Shown here: positions 28,223 through 36,794 of the stretch, piece by piece | Layout: each line of letters begins with the position of its first letter | Position numbering within the stretch: the stretch's first letter is position 1 | Translations under genes and position numbers: made by a program | Notes under the pieces: generated by a model | Seen by the model: only the letters and a program-made list of their open reading frames with translations | Databases searched by the model: none | What the model was told of the DNA's origin: nothing | Assembly (NCBI GenBank): GCA_965116565.1 | Contig: OZ220699.1 | Span: forward strand, 3,038,001-3,102,000 | Origin: Bin87 sp965116565 | GTDB taxonomy: Bacteria; Chloroflexota; Dehalococcoidia; Lucifugimonadales; UBA3495 | Direction of reading: 5' to 3' | DNA: 64,000 nt

Positions 28223-29065
28223 ATGGGAACCGTTCCCCACCACCTGTCCAGGGCGCGCGAGTTCCTGCAGCGCGCCGACCGGGCCATCACTGCCGACGAC
28301 CCTTCCGAGGCCGCCGTGGCGTTGTGCCGGTCCGCCTCTCACACCGTCACGGCCCTCGCCGTCCATCAGGGCTACCTGCACAACTCCCGTCGCCGGCTGG
28401 AGATGGTCCTTCAGGGCAACATCGCCGCCGAAAACCTCAGCCGATCCCATCTCAAAACCTTCCGGCAGCTCCACATCCTGCCGGCATTCGACGACCACAC
28501 CGTGCCGGCATTCTTGGACGCGCCACCCCGTCCCGCTCATGGTGAGCCTGTCGAACCACGAGCGCAACGGCGCAGCGCAGCGATCAGATCAGTCTCCGCT
28601 CATACCGTAACCAATCTCCCTCACCCCTCGCGGGAGAGGGCTGGGGCAAGCGGGCGCCCACACACCCAACTCCGCCGCATGCGCCGCCGCGTGGCCTCCC
28701 TTGTCACCGACGCCAACGCCCTTATCGACGGGGCACCCAATCCCGTGGTCCACCACAAGCGGTGGCTCCGGAAACCCGATCTGCCCGCGCCGCCCGATTT
28801 CACCTCCGTCCAGGACATCCTCACCCTGCCCGACTTCCTGGACATCCGCCTGAAATTCAAACTGCATGGCGTGCCATTGGCCGCCGACCCGGACCCCCAC
28901 GGCTTTTACGCCAGGGGCCAAACGCCCCGACGCTGCCAGTGCCACGCCGAATTGTGGAACAAGCCAGGGGACCCCCACCGCATCACCCTGTCGCCCTTGT
29001 GGCGGCGGGCCCTCGAAAAGACCTTCAATATTCGACTGCCCGACCCCCTCCGGCTCGCCTGCTGA
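28223..29065 (+). CDS. HEPN-like helical protein interrupted in frame by repeat sequence
   Basis: The N-terminal ~100 residues (SRAREFLQRADRAITADDPSEAAVALCRSASHTVTALAVHQG ... LKTFRQLHILPAF) resemble HEPN/PaREP1-type helices, comparable in style to the gene at 7037. Residues ~104-145 are translated dispersed repeats (see 28533-28655). The C-terminal half (RRVASLVTDANALIDGAP ... WLRKPDLPAPPDFTSVQDIL ... CQCHAELW) is unrecognised. The frame stays open throughout, so a 280-residue protein is possible, but the repeat insert suggests a damaged or recently altered gene. The ATG directly follows the triple GGAG repeat. Confidence 0.55.
   Translation: MGTVPHHLSRAREFLQRADRAITADDPSEAAVALCRSASHTVTALAVHQGYLHNSRRRLEMVLQGNIAAENLSRSHLKTFRQLHILPAFDDHTVPAFLDAPPRPAHGEPVEPRAQRRSAAIRSVSAHTVTNLPHPSRERAGASGRPHTQLRRMRRRVASLVTDANALIDGAPNPVVHHKRWLRKPDLPAPPDFTSVQDILTLPDFLDIRLKFKLHGVPLAADPDPHGFYARGQTPRRCQCHAELWNKPGDPHRITLSPLWRRALEKTFNIRLPDPLRLAC
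28533..28655 (+). repeat. Two dispersed repeats inserted within the HEPN-like gene
   Basis: CCGCTCATGGTGAGCCTGTC followed by GAACCACG (28533-28560) belongs to a family also at 30866-30894 and, inverted, at 45431-45460. Further on, CTCCCTCACCCCTCGCGGGA followed by GAGGGCTGGGGC (28617-28650) matches the repeat at 17767. Both lie in frame within the coding sequence. Confidence 0.65.
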
Positions 29066-29123
29066 GCCGGCCATTCGAGACTTGTTAAATTTGTGTGAAA
29101 TGGCAGGACGGATTTCCGCGACC

Positions 29124-29132
29124 GTGTATAAT
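29124..29132 (+). promoter_or_regulatory. -10 element GTGTATAAT upstream of flavin monooxygenase
   Basis: A perfect TATAAT (29127-29132) preceded by GTG lies 56 bp before the ATG. No matching -35 is apparent at 17 bp, so an extended -10 type is assumed. Confidence 0.45.
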
Positions 29133-29187
29133 CCGGCCATAGATTTCGTTGGCCCCCGGGGACGCCCGGGGACGAAAGGAGCATCGT

Positions 29188-30825
29188 ATGGTTACTTCCG
29201 CGCAGGAAACACCCGCCGCCGCACCGCAATCCGGCGGGAATGTCGACGAGTTCGAGATCATCGTCATCGGTGCCGGCGTTACGGGACTCTATTCCCTCTA
29301 CCGCCTCCGGCAGCTGGGCTTCACCGCCATGTCCTTCGAGGAAGGCGACGGCGTCGGCGGCACCTGGTACTGGAACCGCTATCCCGGCGCGCGCTTCGAC
29401 TCCGAAAGCTACACCTACGGCTACTCATTCTCCGAGGAACTGCTCCAGGAATGGGAGTGGAAGGAGCACTATTCCGCCCAGCCCGAAAACGAGCGCTACC
29501 TCAACTACGTCGCCGACAAGTTCGACCTGCGCCCGTTCATCCGCTTCAACTCACGCGTCGCCTCTCTGGTCTATGATGAGGACGCCAACCGCTGGGTCGC
29601 TACCACCGATGACGGCTACCGGGCTCGCGCCCAGTTCGTCATCACCGCCATCGGCATCCTCTCCGCCCGCTACATCCCGGACTTCGAGGGACTCGAGAGC
29701 TACGAGGGCACCTGGACCCACACCAACCGCTGGCCCAAGGAAGGCATCGACATGGTCGGCAAGAAGGTCGGCATCATCGGCACCGGTGCCACCGCCGTCC
29801 AGATCATCCCCGAAATCGCCGGCGACGTCGCCCACCTCACCGTGTTCCAGCGCACCGCCAACTACTGCGTGCCTCTCCGGAACGCCCAGATTGACGACGA
29901 GACCCAGGAGTACATCAAGGCCCACTACCCCGAGATCTTCGAGCAGTGCATGGCGACCCCCGGATCCTTCATGCACATGTTCGATACCCGTTCCGCCCTC
30001 GCCGTCTCCGAGGAAGAAAAACTGGAGCAGTACGAACGCCTCTGGCAGGAACCAGGGTTCAAGAAGTGGCTCTCCAATTTCTACGACGTCATGATGCCCG
30101 GCGAGGCCAATGAGGACTACGCCGAATTCGTCCGCAACAAGATCCGCCAGCGCGTCCACGATCCCGAGGTCGCCGAGATGCTGGTGCCCAAAAACCACAT
30201 GTTCGGCTCCAAGCGCCTCCCCTGCGAGTCCGGTTACTACGAGGTCTTCAACCAGGACAACGTCCGCCTCGTCGATGTCCGCAAGGACCCCATCGCCCGC
30301 ATCACCCCTCGCGGCCTCCGGCTGGAGGGCGGCGAGGACTTCGACTTCGACGTCCTGATCTTCGCCACCGGCTACGACGCCGTGACCGGCCCCCTCAACC
30401 TGATTCACATCCAGGGCATCGGCGGCGAGGTCCTCAAGGAAAAGTTTGCCAACGGCCCGCGCACCTATATGGGAATGTCCAGCCACAACTTCCCCAACCT
30501 TTTCACCGTCAACGCCGCCTCCGTGGGCAACTTCCCCCGCTCCGCCGAGCCGCTCGTGGAGTGGGTCACCGACGCCATCGCCCATGTCCGCGACAGCGGC
30601 AATCAGCGCATCATGGCAACGCCCGAGGCTGAGGATGCCTGGGTCCAGCACATGAGGGAGGGCGGCGAGAACATCCTGCGCACCCAGGCCGACTCCTGGT
30701 TCGTCGGCGCCAACATCCCCGGCAAGGCCCGCGTCCTGCTGACCGCTCCCGACACCGCTCCGGCCATGCGCGCCAAGCGCGCAGACGTCGTTGCCAACGG
30801 CTACGAGGGCTTCACCCTCGACTGA
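29188..30825 (+). CDS. FAD-dependent Baeyer-Villiger-type monooxygenase
   Basis: This cytosolic flavoprotein is expected to use NADPH and O2 to insert oxygen into ketones, giving esters or lactones. The FAD-binding GAGVTGLYSLYRLRQLG, GGTWYWNRYPGARFDSESY, the type I BVMO fingerprint as YEGTWTHTNRWP (Tyr for the usual Phe), and the second Rossmann GTGATAVQ are in the correct order. The C-terminal FATGYD block follows. The 545-residue length is typical. AAGGAG precedes the chosen ATG at seven bases; an earlier in-frame ATG lacks such a site. It is alone on its transcript. Substrate unknown; enzymes of this family are abundant in marine SAR202-like Chloroflexota. Confidence 0.92.
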   Translation: MVTSAQETPAAAPQSGGNVDEFEIIVIGAGVTGLYSLYRLRQLGFTAMSFEEGDGVGGTWYWNRYPGARFDSESYTYGYSFSEELLQEWEWKEHYSAQPENERYLNYVADKFDLRPFIRFNSRVASLVYDEDANRWVATTDDGYRARAQFVITAIGILSARYIPDFEGLESYEGTWTHTNRWPKEGIDMVGKKVGIIGTGATAVQIIPEIAGDVAHLTVFQRTANYCVPLRNAQIDDETQEYIKAHYPEIFEQCMATPGSFMHMFDTRSALAVSEEEKLEQYERLWQEPGFKKWLSNFYDVMMPGEANEDYAEFVRNKIRQRVHDPEVAEMLVPKNHMFGSKRLPCESGYYEVFNQDNVRLVDVRKDPIARITPRGLRLEGGEDFDFDVLIFATGYDAVTGPLNLIHIQGIGGEVLKEKFANGPRTYMGMSSHNFPNLFTVNAASVGNFPRSAEPLVEWVTDAIAHVRDSGNQRIMATPEAEDAWVQHMREGGENILRTQADSWFVGANIPGKARVLLTAPDTAPAMRAKRADVVANGYEGFTLD

Positions 30826-30865
30826 CCATAACCCGCTCATGACCAACCCCCGCTCATGACCAACC

Positions 30866-30894
30866 CCCCGCTCATCCTGAGCCTGTCGAGGGAC
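30866..30894 (+). repeat. Dispersed CTCATCCTGAGCCTGTCGA repeat
   Basis: CCCGCTCATCCTGAGCCTGT followed by CGAGGGACC is a copy of the family also found at 28533 and in inverse orientation at 45431. Two truncated copies of the leading part stand directly upstream (30832, 30848). Confidence 0.6.
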
Positions 30895-30911
30895 CACCCG
30901 GCCAACCACGT

Positions 30912-30935
30912 AGGGGCGAATGATCATTCGCCCCT
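30912..30935. repeat. Perfect 24-bp palindrome of the GGGGCGAAT family
   Basis: AGGGGCGAATGA and its exact complement TCATTCGCCCCT meet without a loop. TTCTTT follows on the plus side. It lies downstream of the monooxygenase gene and may stabilise or terminate that transcript. Confidence 0.75.
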
Positions 30936-31225
30936 TCTTTCCGCTTTCCAACGCCGCTCCGGATCCTTTCGATCGCTCCCCACACATCCCCTCCCCGGAC
31001 CGGACTGGTAGGTGCCCGCCCGTCCTGTCCCAGTCCAAGCTCGTCATTTGTATGTTGCGAAAGTCCTGGATTCACCTGCCGCGTGCGGGAATCCAGCAAC
31101 CGCAAATGAGCATCGGCCTCCCCTCTGCCGGGCGTTCCCTGGGTCAATTCCCTCGTGGAAACGACGGAACGATTCGCAATCATCGGCATTCCCTGAACCA
31201 CCCTGATGAAACCGTGGTCTTGGTC

Positions 31226-31405
31226 CTACAAAAGATCTCCTCGAGTGCCACCTGCCGCCAGGAACTCCCCTACGGTCATCCCGTCGCGGTACAAGTTGAA
31301 CCGCTGGTACGCCGCTCCCCGCGGGCGTTTCGGGTTACCGTCAACCCGCATCCTCATTACTTTGTCGTTGGGCAAAGGTACTCGGCGTATCAAAATCCTG
31401 TTCAT
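31226..31405 (-). CDS. Small basic protein coupled to MFS gene, probably truncated
   Basis: A 59-residue frame starts at an ATG overlapping the MFS stop as ATGA, a strong sign of translational coupling. The readable end, RGAAYQRFNLYRDGMTVGEFLAAGGTRGDLL, then TAG, then DQDHGFI in the same frame, looks like a small-protein family I recall as ending GGTRxDxxWDxxHGFI. TAG therefore probably replaces a TGG tryptophan codon about eight residues before the normal end. Family name and role are unknown; the recollection of homologues should be tested. Confidence 0.55.
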   Translation of the reverse strand: MNRILIRRVPLPNDKVMRMRVDGNPKRPRGAAYQRFNLYRDGMTVGEFLAAGGTRGDLL

Positions 31406-32691
31406 CCCTGTGAATCCGAAACCGCCGGCCTCCGTGCCAGCAAATAGCAAACCCCGGAGCCCAACTGCAATATCGCCGCCACAATCAGTGGGATCCCGTA
31501 CTCCCCGGTCTGGTCGAACACCCATCCGGCGGCAACCGGCGCGCCCAGCGATCCAGCCCCAAAACTCACCGTCATGATCCCCACCAGCGAGCCGAAACTA
31601 CGCCGCCCGAAATACTCCCCTACCGCCAGCCATCCGAGTGTCGCAATACCCTCAGTGGCCGCTATTGACAGCACAAACATCGCTGCCGCCGTGTAGCCCG
31701 AAAAGATCAGGAACGCCACCGCCGCAACCGCTCCCACGGTCATCCCTCCAAACAGCAGCCAACGCGACGGGACCACCATCGCGGCCAAACCCATCCCGAA
31801 CCGCAGCGGGATGATTGTCAGGAACGTCGCCGAAAGAAAATATGCCGCCTGCTCCTCGGGAATGCCCTTCCAGACCAGCATCGGAATCTGGTTGATCACC
31901 AGCGCATCCGCCGCTGCTATCCGAAGCGTCACCGCCGCCGTCATTAGCCAGAATGCCGGCGTCGCCACCGCCTGGCTCAGCGTGAAATCCGATTGGGAAT
32001 ACGTCGGTTCAATCCGCCGCCTCCCGCCCTGGCCCGCCCTCTCTGCCGCGGGAATTTCACCGTCCGGCAACAGCCCGATATCCTCCGGCCTGCTTCTTAT
32101 CACCACCGTGGCCAGCGCCGTCAGCACCGCCACGAACCCGCCGGTCCACAGGATCACGGTCCGCCACCCGAACTGCCCCTCGCAATACGCCAGCAGCGGC
32201 ACCATGATCGCGGCGCCCCCGGCAAACGCGGTATTCAACAGGGTCATCGTCAACGCTTTCCGCCGCACGAACCACTGGTTCACTACCGTCATCAGGTTGG
32301 GCGCCACACCGATGCCCCGACCCAATGCCGCAACCCCGGAGTACAGCAGCACCAGTTGCCAATAGGAACCGACTCCGGCGACCCCCGCGAATCCCACGCA
32401 GCACAACAACCCACCCGCCAGCACCAGCGCCCTTCCGCCGTATCGGTCTGCCATCCAACCCGCGCCCAGCGACGCCACATTGCCCACGGCCCACGCCGCG
32501 CCCACTACGAATGCGAACTGCGCCGAGTTGATTCCCAGTTCGCCCCGGATCGGCGTGGCAAAAACGAGAAATCCCGGGATCAACGCTCCGAACCCCAGGA
32601 ACCCCAACCCCGCCGCCGCCGCCAACACCCACCAGCCGTAGTAGATGCCCCGGCGTCCTCCGGTAGTCTCTTGTGTCGGCTGCTCCGTCAT
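31402..32691 (-). CDS. MFS transporter, monocarboxylate/OFA-like
   Basis: This is a twelve-helix inner-membrane carrier of 429 residues. The start GIYYGWWVLAAAAGLGFLGFG, the loop motif GWMADRYGGRALVLAGG (MFS motif A after helix 2) and central loop with IRSRPEDIGLLP place it in the monocarboxylate/oxalate-formate type group of MFS proteins. It is clearly paralogous to the next gene (GWWVLAA, PNLMTVVNQWF, LVINQIPMLVWKG, GEYFGRRSFGSLVG are shared). The start ATG lies 15 bp after the paralogue's stop, and its stop overlaps the downstream small gene by 4 bp. An organic-anion substrate is likely but unknown. Confidence 0.9.
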   Translation of the reverse strand: MTEQPTQETTGGRRGIYYGWWVLAAAAGLGFLGFGALIPGFLVFATPIRGELGINSAQFAFVVGAAWAVGNVASLGAGWMADRYGGRALVLAGGLLCCVGFAGVAGVGSYWQLVLLYSGVAALGRGIGVAPNLMTVVNQWFVRRKALTMTLLNTAFAGGAAIMVPLLAYCEGQFGWRTVILWTGGFVAVLTALATVVIRSRPEDIGLLPDGEIPAAERAGQGGRRRIEPTYSQSDFTLSQAVATPAFWLMTAAVTLRIAAADALVINQIPMLVWKGIPEEQAAYFLSATFLTIIPLRFGMGLAAMVVPSRWLLFGGMTVGAVAAVAFLIFSGYTAAAMFVLSIAATEGIATLGWLAVGEYFGRRSFGSLVGIMTVSFGAGSLGAPVAAGWVFDQTGEYGIPLIVAAILQLGSGVCYLLARRPAVSDSQG

Positions 32692-32706
32692 CCTGCCTTG
32701 GGCACG

Positions 32707-34053
32707 CTATTCCGCATCCTCATCGCCCTCTCCGGCCGGCCTCCGGACCAGCGCAAACGAACCGGCGGAGATGGCCTGCAATACCCCGACCGCCAGCAGC
32801 ACCGGTACGAAACTCCCGGTCCGGTCAAACACCGATCCGGCCACCGCCGGAATCATCAACCCGCTGACTCCGTAAAATACCGTCATCAATCCCACCAATG
32901 TCCCGAAACTGCGCCGCCCAAAGTACTCCCCCACGGTGATCCATGCCAGCGAACTCACTCCCTGTCCCGTCGCGGAGGATATGATCAGGAACCAGGCCAC
33001 CGCGTCTCCCCGCAGCAAAAGGGCCGCCACCGTGCATACGGCCACCGTTGCCATCGCGCCGCTCAGCATCCACCGCGGCGACACCCACGTCGCCGCCAAC
33101 CCCATGCCGAACCGCGCCGGAATGGTCGCAAAGTACGTGATGGACAGGTACGTGGCGGTTCGCTCGGCTGCAACGCCTTTCCATATCAGTAACGGTATCT
33201 GATTGATGACCAGCACGTCCGACGGCACCGTCCGCAGGATTGCCCCAATCGCCAGCGCACAGAACGATAGCGTGCCCAGCGCCTCGCGCACTGAATAGTT
33301 CCTGCGCAGCGGCGCCGGATCGGTTTGGCGTTGCAGAGTTTGTGGTTGCGCGGTTTGGCGTTGCGAGCTTCGTCGTCCCCGCGCACCGGCTTGGGACCCC
33401 GCCCGATAGGGACTCAACCCGACGTCCTCCGGCCGGCTGCGAATCACCATCGCCGCCGGCGCCGTCATGGCGCACACCACTCCGCCGGCTATGAGGGCCG
33501 CCCAGCGCCAGCCAATTTCGCCGCCGGCGAAGCTCAACGCCGGCAGCACTGCCGCCGCGCCCGCGGTGACGGCGGTGTTGATGATCGCCAGCGCCAGCGC
33601 CTTGCGATCGTCGAACCACTGGTTCACCACGGTCATCAGCGTCGGGAAGATACCCAGACCTCGACCTACTGAAGCGATTACCGAATACGCCAGCACGATG
33701 GTCCAGAAGGAGTTCGCCAACCCCAGGGCGGCAAACCCTATCCCGCAGAGCAGGCCGCCCGCCAGCACCAGCCTCCGGGCCCCGTATCGGTCCGCCAGCC
33801 ATCCAGCCAGCAACGACGTTATGTCACCGATCCCCCAGGCCGCGCCAACGACGAACGCCGACTGTCCGGAACTCAAGCCCAACTCTGCTCGCACCGGCAC
33901 CGAGAATGCCAGGTAGCCCGGTATCACGACGCCAAACGCGCAGAATCCCAGGGTGGCGGATGCCGCCAGTACCCACCATCCATAAAAGATTCCGCCCCGG
34001 CCGTTCGGTGCCGGAGCGGAGGTTGTCTCGTCGAAGGATGGCGCCAGGCGCAC
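32707..34053 (-). CDS. MFS transporter, paralogue of neighbour
   Basis: This second twelve-helix MFS carrier shares GIFYGWWVLAASATLGFCAFG, GWLADRYGARRLVLAGG, PTLMTVVNQWF, INQIPLLIWKG and GEYFGRRSFGTLVGLMT with the downstream gene, so the pair arose by tandem duplication. Its central cytoplasmic loop carries a Gln/Arg-rich run (QRQTAQPQTLQRQ) produced by a 30-bp direct repeat. I choose GTG at 34053, 32 bp after the cupin stop; the frame is open further upstream but only as shadow of the cupin gene. The length of about 448 residues fits. Substrate unknown. Confidence 0.88.
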   Translation of the reverse strand: MRLAPSFDETTSAPAPNGRGGIFYGWWVLAASATLGFCAFGVVIPGYLAFSVPVRAELGLSSGQSAFVVGAAWGIGDITSLLAGWLADRYGARRLVLAGGLLCGIGFAALGLANSFWTIVLAYSVIASVGRGLGIFPTLMTVVNQWFDDRKALALAIINTAVTAGAAAVLPALSFAGGEIGWRWAALIAGGVVCAMTAPAAMVIRSRPEDVGLSPYRAGSQAGARGRRSSQRQTAQPQTLQRQTDPAPLRRNYSVREALGTLSFCALAIGAILRTVPSDVLVINQIPLLIWKGVAAERTATYLSITYFATIPARFGMGLAATWVSPRWMLSGAMATVAVCTVAALLLRGDAVAWFLIISSATGQGVSSLAWITVGEYFGRRSFGTLVGLMTVFYGVSGLMIPAVAGSVFDRTGSFVPVLLAVGVLQAISAGSFALVRRPAGEGDEDAE

Positions 34054-34085
34054 TGAATTGGTTCGGCTGTCCGTCGTCCCGCCGC

Positions 34086-34454
34086 TCAGTCTTCCAGCGG
34101 TATCACCAGGTAAACCCTCTCGTCGCCGCCAACCACTCGCGTGGTGTGCCCTTGTCCCGTCAGGTCTTCGGCCAGCAGCACGTCTCCAGGCCCCACTCGA
34201 TGCGTCGTGCCGTCTCCCAAACCGATTTCGGCCTGTCCCGCCAGGGTAACGGTGTATTGACGCCGCGGAGCGCAGTGGAAGTCCAGGAAGTAGTCCGGCG
34301 GAGATATGCGGATCGTCATGCCCGTGGTTGGCTCCAGCGGCGTCCCGCGGCCGTAGGCGCCCTCCGTATCCAGAAAATCCTCGAAGGGAGGATCGTAGTG
34401 TTCCAGGCGCGACTGGCCGTCGTCTCCGGTATAAACGCGAACGAATTGCGGCAT
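34086..34454 (-). CDS. Small cupin-domain protein
   Basis: A 122-residue single cupin barrel. The first cupin motif region is around PPDYFLDFHCAPRRQYTVTLAGQAEI and the second around GPGDVLLAEDLTGQGHTTRV; histidines in both could bind a metal. GGAGA lies at good distance before the ATG at 34454. It heads a cupin-MFS-MFS-small-protein series on the minus strand. Roles as a sensor of the transported compound or as a small dioxygenase/isomerase are both possible. Confidence 0.82.
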   Translation of the reverse strand: MPQFVRVYTGDDGQSRLEHYDPPFEDFLDTEGAYGRGTPLEPTTGMTIRISPPDYFLDFHCAPRRQYTVTLAGQAEIGLGDGTTHRVGPGDVLLAEDLTGQGHTTRVVGGDERVYLVIPLED

Positions 34455-35070
34455 GGGTAATCTCCTCTGATGGTCGATTTGAACTGCTGGCGAGTCTCGC
34501 TGTCTGCAATACGACACCGCCTCGATTGGGCGTCCCCCAAGCGTGGCAAGGTCGTCAATCTCATGGCAACCGGATTGTGCAAAACAACCCTGCTGGATTG
34601 CGCACGCTCTGGATTATATTACAGCGGCGCGACCTTTCAGACGGCCGATCGAAGACGCTGCGAATTCGCCGCACTCGAATGGAGCGTTGTTGCCTCCGGC
34701 GTGTGGACGACGAAACCCGCCGGTGACCAATCGCTCCCATCTGCTGAAACCACCGGAATCAATCCCGCCCGGCTGGCCGGCCGTCAATGCCGCGGCAATC
34801 GCCATCAGTTTTGGTTCCTGACATTGAGATTAATATTGCTCGGGCGCAAAACTCAGGCTCGCCGCAACCTGCGGTGTCAACGCCGAGTTCTCGTACTGTA
34901 GCTACGAATCGCGTCACAGTGACTCTATTTGTTGACTCCTCTAAGCACGCCGTAGCAGGCCGCCTACGATTGTTGACGGCCATTAAGGGATGTGCTAATG
35001 TCCCGCCCACGCAGTAGCAATGAATTAACGCAAGCTCCTGAATAAGGCCGCTGGCATGGAGGATCCCCGA
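34455..35070. other. Long divergent intergenic region at strand and GC-skew switch
   Basis: The 616-bp gap separates leftward cupin-MFS genes from the rightward ABC operon. It is less GC-rich than the surroundings, contains a near DnaA-box (TGTGCAAAA at 34576-34584, one mismatch from consensus in reverse), a TCACAGTGA palindrome near 34914, and the promoter at 34973. Left of it the plus strand is C-rich, right of it G-rich, by sampled hand counts. Confidence 0.55.
34973..35001 (+). promoter_or_regulatory. Sigma-70-type promoter of first ABC operon
   Basis: TTGACG (34973-34978), a 17-bp spacer and TAATGT (34996-35001) stand 70 bp before the SBP start. The architecture closely mirrors the promoter of the second ABC operon (TTGACA-N17-TAACAT at 50386). 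Confidence 0.6.
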
Positions 35071-36777
35071 ATGTTGCGACGCAAATTGGGCGTGAAGTTA
35101 CTACTCGTAAGCGTGGCGTTGATCGCGCTGGTGATAGCGATAGCCTGTGGAGGGGCCGCCGATGAACCGGCTGCCCCGGCTGCCCCGGCTGCCGCCCCCG
35201 CAGCCACCGCCGTTCCCGCCGCCGCTGCGGAACCCACCGAGGCTCCCCCCGCAGCCATGACCGAGGAAACGGGCGGCAAGGTTACGCTCATGAACGCCGT
35301 GTGGGCCACCGAGCTCTTCACACCACGGGACGGTGTTGGCGAGACTGCCACCTACGGCCGCCAAATGCACGCCTTCTGGATCAACGGCAACGAGAACCTC
35401 GAAATGGGACCCGGAGTGTTGACCGACTGGGCCGTGTCTGAAGACGGCCTGTCATGGGATCTGACATTGCGGGATGGTATTACTTTCCACAACGGCGACC
35501 CTCTGACGATTGACGACGCGCTGTTTACGATGGACTTTACATTCGGTCCGGAGGCCGTGACGGAATCTATCAGCCCGAGCATCCAGGCTGAAGCATCTGA
35601 TACGGAAAGCATAGAAGCCACGGGGCCGAACACGATGCGCGTTACGCACGTCTCCCCCAAAGCGTTCTTCCCATTCTTCATCTCCGATTTGAGCTTTGGG
35701 ATCGCAGGTGTTCTGCTGCCGAAGGACTATTTCGAGAGCCTGGGACAAGACGGCTACAACGACGCGCCGATCGGAGCCGGGCCCTTCCGGTTGGAAAAGC
35801 ATGTGATCAGCGAGCAGATCCTGCTGGAGCGCTATGACGACTACTTCGACCCCGAACGTGGCCCGTCGTTCCAAACGCTGGATATGCGCCTGGTGCCGGA
35901 AGTGTCAACCCGCGTAGCGGCGTTGCGCGCCGGGGACGCCGACGTAGTCGAGGCGAACTTGGCCGTCAAGGACCAGATTGAAGACGGCGGTGGACGCATG
36001 ATCTGGGCACAGGAATCGTCCTACATATGGATACTCCTGCCCGGATGCTGGGAGGTCCAGTTCCCCTGCAATAAGAAGGAAGTTCGCCAGGCCCTGGACT
36101 ACGCGATCGACAAAGACCTGATCATAAACTCCCTCTATGGACCACAGGCAGGGGTTTCCCGCGGATGGAACTGGGCCACTCCCAACGCTCTGGGATATAG
36201 CGAAGATTTGGACCCATACCCGTATGACCCTGAAAAAGCCCAACAATTGATGGTTGACGCCGGATATCCGGATGGCGAAGGATTTGGGACCCTGGAAATT
36301 CACACTTGGAAAGCTGGCGACGTGCCGTTCCTTCCGGAACAAGCGCAGCTCATTGCCGACATGTGGGAAAAGAACCTTGGGATCGACGTCGAGGTAATTG
36401 TGGGTGAGGCGGCTACCGTCCGAGAACGCTGGTTCGGTCGGCAACTGGACGGAAAAGTGATCGTACGCGCCAACGAAACCCGGTGGGACGGCGGCAGCAT
36501 CACCAACGCCATCTACGGAGACCCCGAAGGCAGCGCGCACTTGGGAGGTCGCCGCGATGACCTGATAGCGGTGGCCAAAGAGGCGTTGGCGGTGGTCGAT
36601 CCCGCTCTGCGCCAGGAAGCCTTCAACAAGGCTTACAAGATCTTGCGGGAAGAACACTACGAGTTCGGTACCGGCTACGTGAACCTGCCGTGGGGCGTGG
36701 GTCCGCGGATCGCAGAGTGGGAACCGTGGCCCGTGGTAGCTTATCAAACCGCAATCTGGACCATGAAGCTCAACTAG
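35071..36777 (+). CDS. Family-5 ABC substrate-binding lipoprotein
   Basis: This is a peptide/nickel/oligosaccharide-type extracytoplasmic binding protein. An N-terminal hydrophobic segment ends with the lipobox-like AIACGG, so the mature protein is tethered by lipid at the cysteine. A Pro/Ala-rich linker follows. The SBP_bac_5 core is recognised by LTDWAVSEDGLSWDLTLRDGITFHNGDPLTIDDA and by VRQALDYAIDKDLI. The ATG at 35071 has GGAGG at eight bases; a nearer-upstream ATG at 35056 includes that site and is less likely. It begins a five-gene operon with two permeases and two ATPases. The ligand may be a peptide, but family-5 proteins have many ligands. Confidence 0.93.
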   Translation: MLRRKLGVKLLLVSVALIALVIAIACGGAADEPAAPAAPAAAPAATAVPAAAAEPTEAPPAAMTEETGGKVTLMNAVWATELFTPRDGVGETATYGRQMHAFWINGNENLEMGPGVLTDWAVSEDGLSWDLTLRDGITFHNGDPLTIDDALFTMDFTFGPEAVTESISPSIQAEASDTESIEATGPNTMRVTHVSPKAFFPFFISDLSFGIAGVLLPKDYFESLGQDGYNDAPIGAGPFRLEKHVISEQILLERYDDYFDPERGPSFQTLDMRLVPEVSTRVAALRAGDADVVEANLAVKDQIEDGGGRMIWAQESSYIWILLPGCWEVQFPCNKKEVRQALDYAIDKDLIINSLYGPQAGVSRGWNWATPNALGYSEDLDPYPYDPEKAQQLMVDAGYPDGEGFGTLEIHTWKAGDVPFLPEQAQLIADMWEKNLGIDVEVIVGEAATVRERWFGRQLDGKVIVRANETRWDGGSITNAIYGDPEGSAHLGGRRDDLIAVAKEALAVVDPALRQEAFNKAYKILREEHYEFGTGYVNLPWGVGPRIAEWEPWPVVAYQTAIWTMKLN

Positions 36778-36794
36778 TTGTCCGCTGACGATCC

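Larger units (their letters stand above)
30826..31225. other. Repeat-rich gene-free stretch
   Basis: About 400 bp without a gene. It starts with short direct repeats of CCCGCTCATGACCAAC, followed by the dispersed repeat at 30866, the palindrome at 30912, and a REP-like inverted repeat with arms CTGGATTC (31066-31073) and GAATCCAG (31089-31096). Confidence 0.6.

Noticed and set aside
29551..31047. 498-codon open frame antisense to the flavin monooxygenase
   Set aside because: Shadow of the monooxygenase; low-complexity translation, while the sense frame has all BVMO motifs.
34576..34584. Near DnaA box in the divergent gap
   Set aside because: One single-mismatch box is expected by chance; not enough to call an origin.
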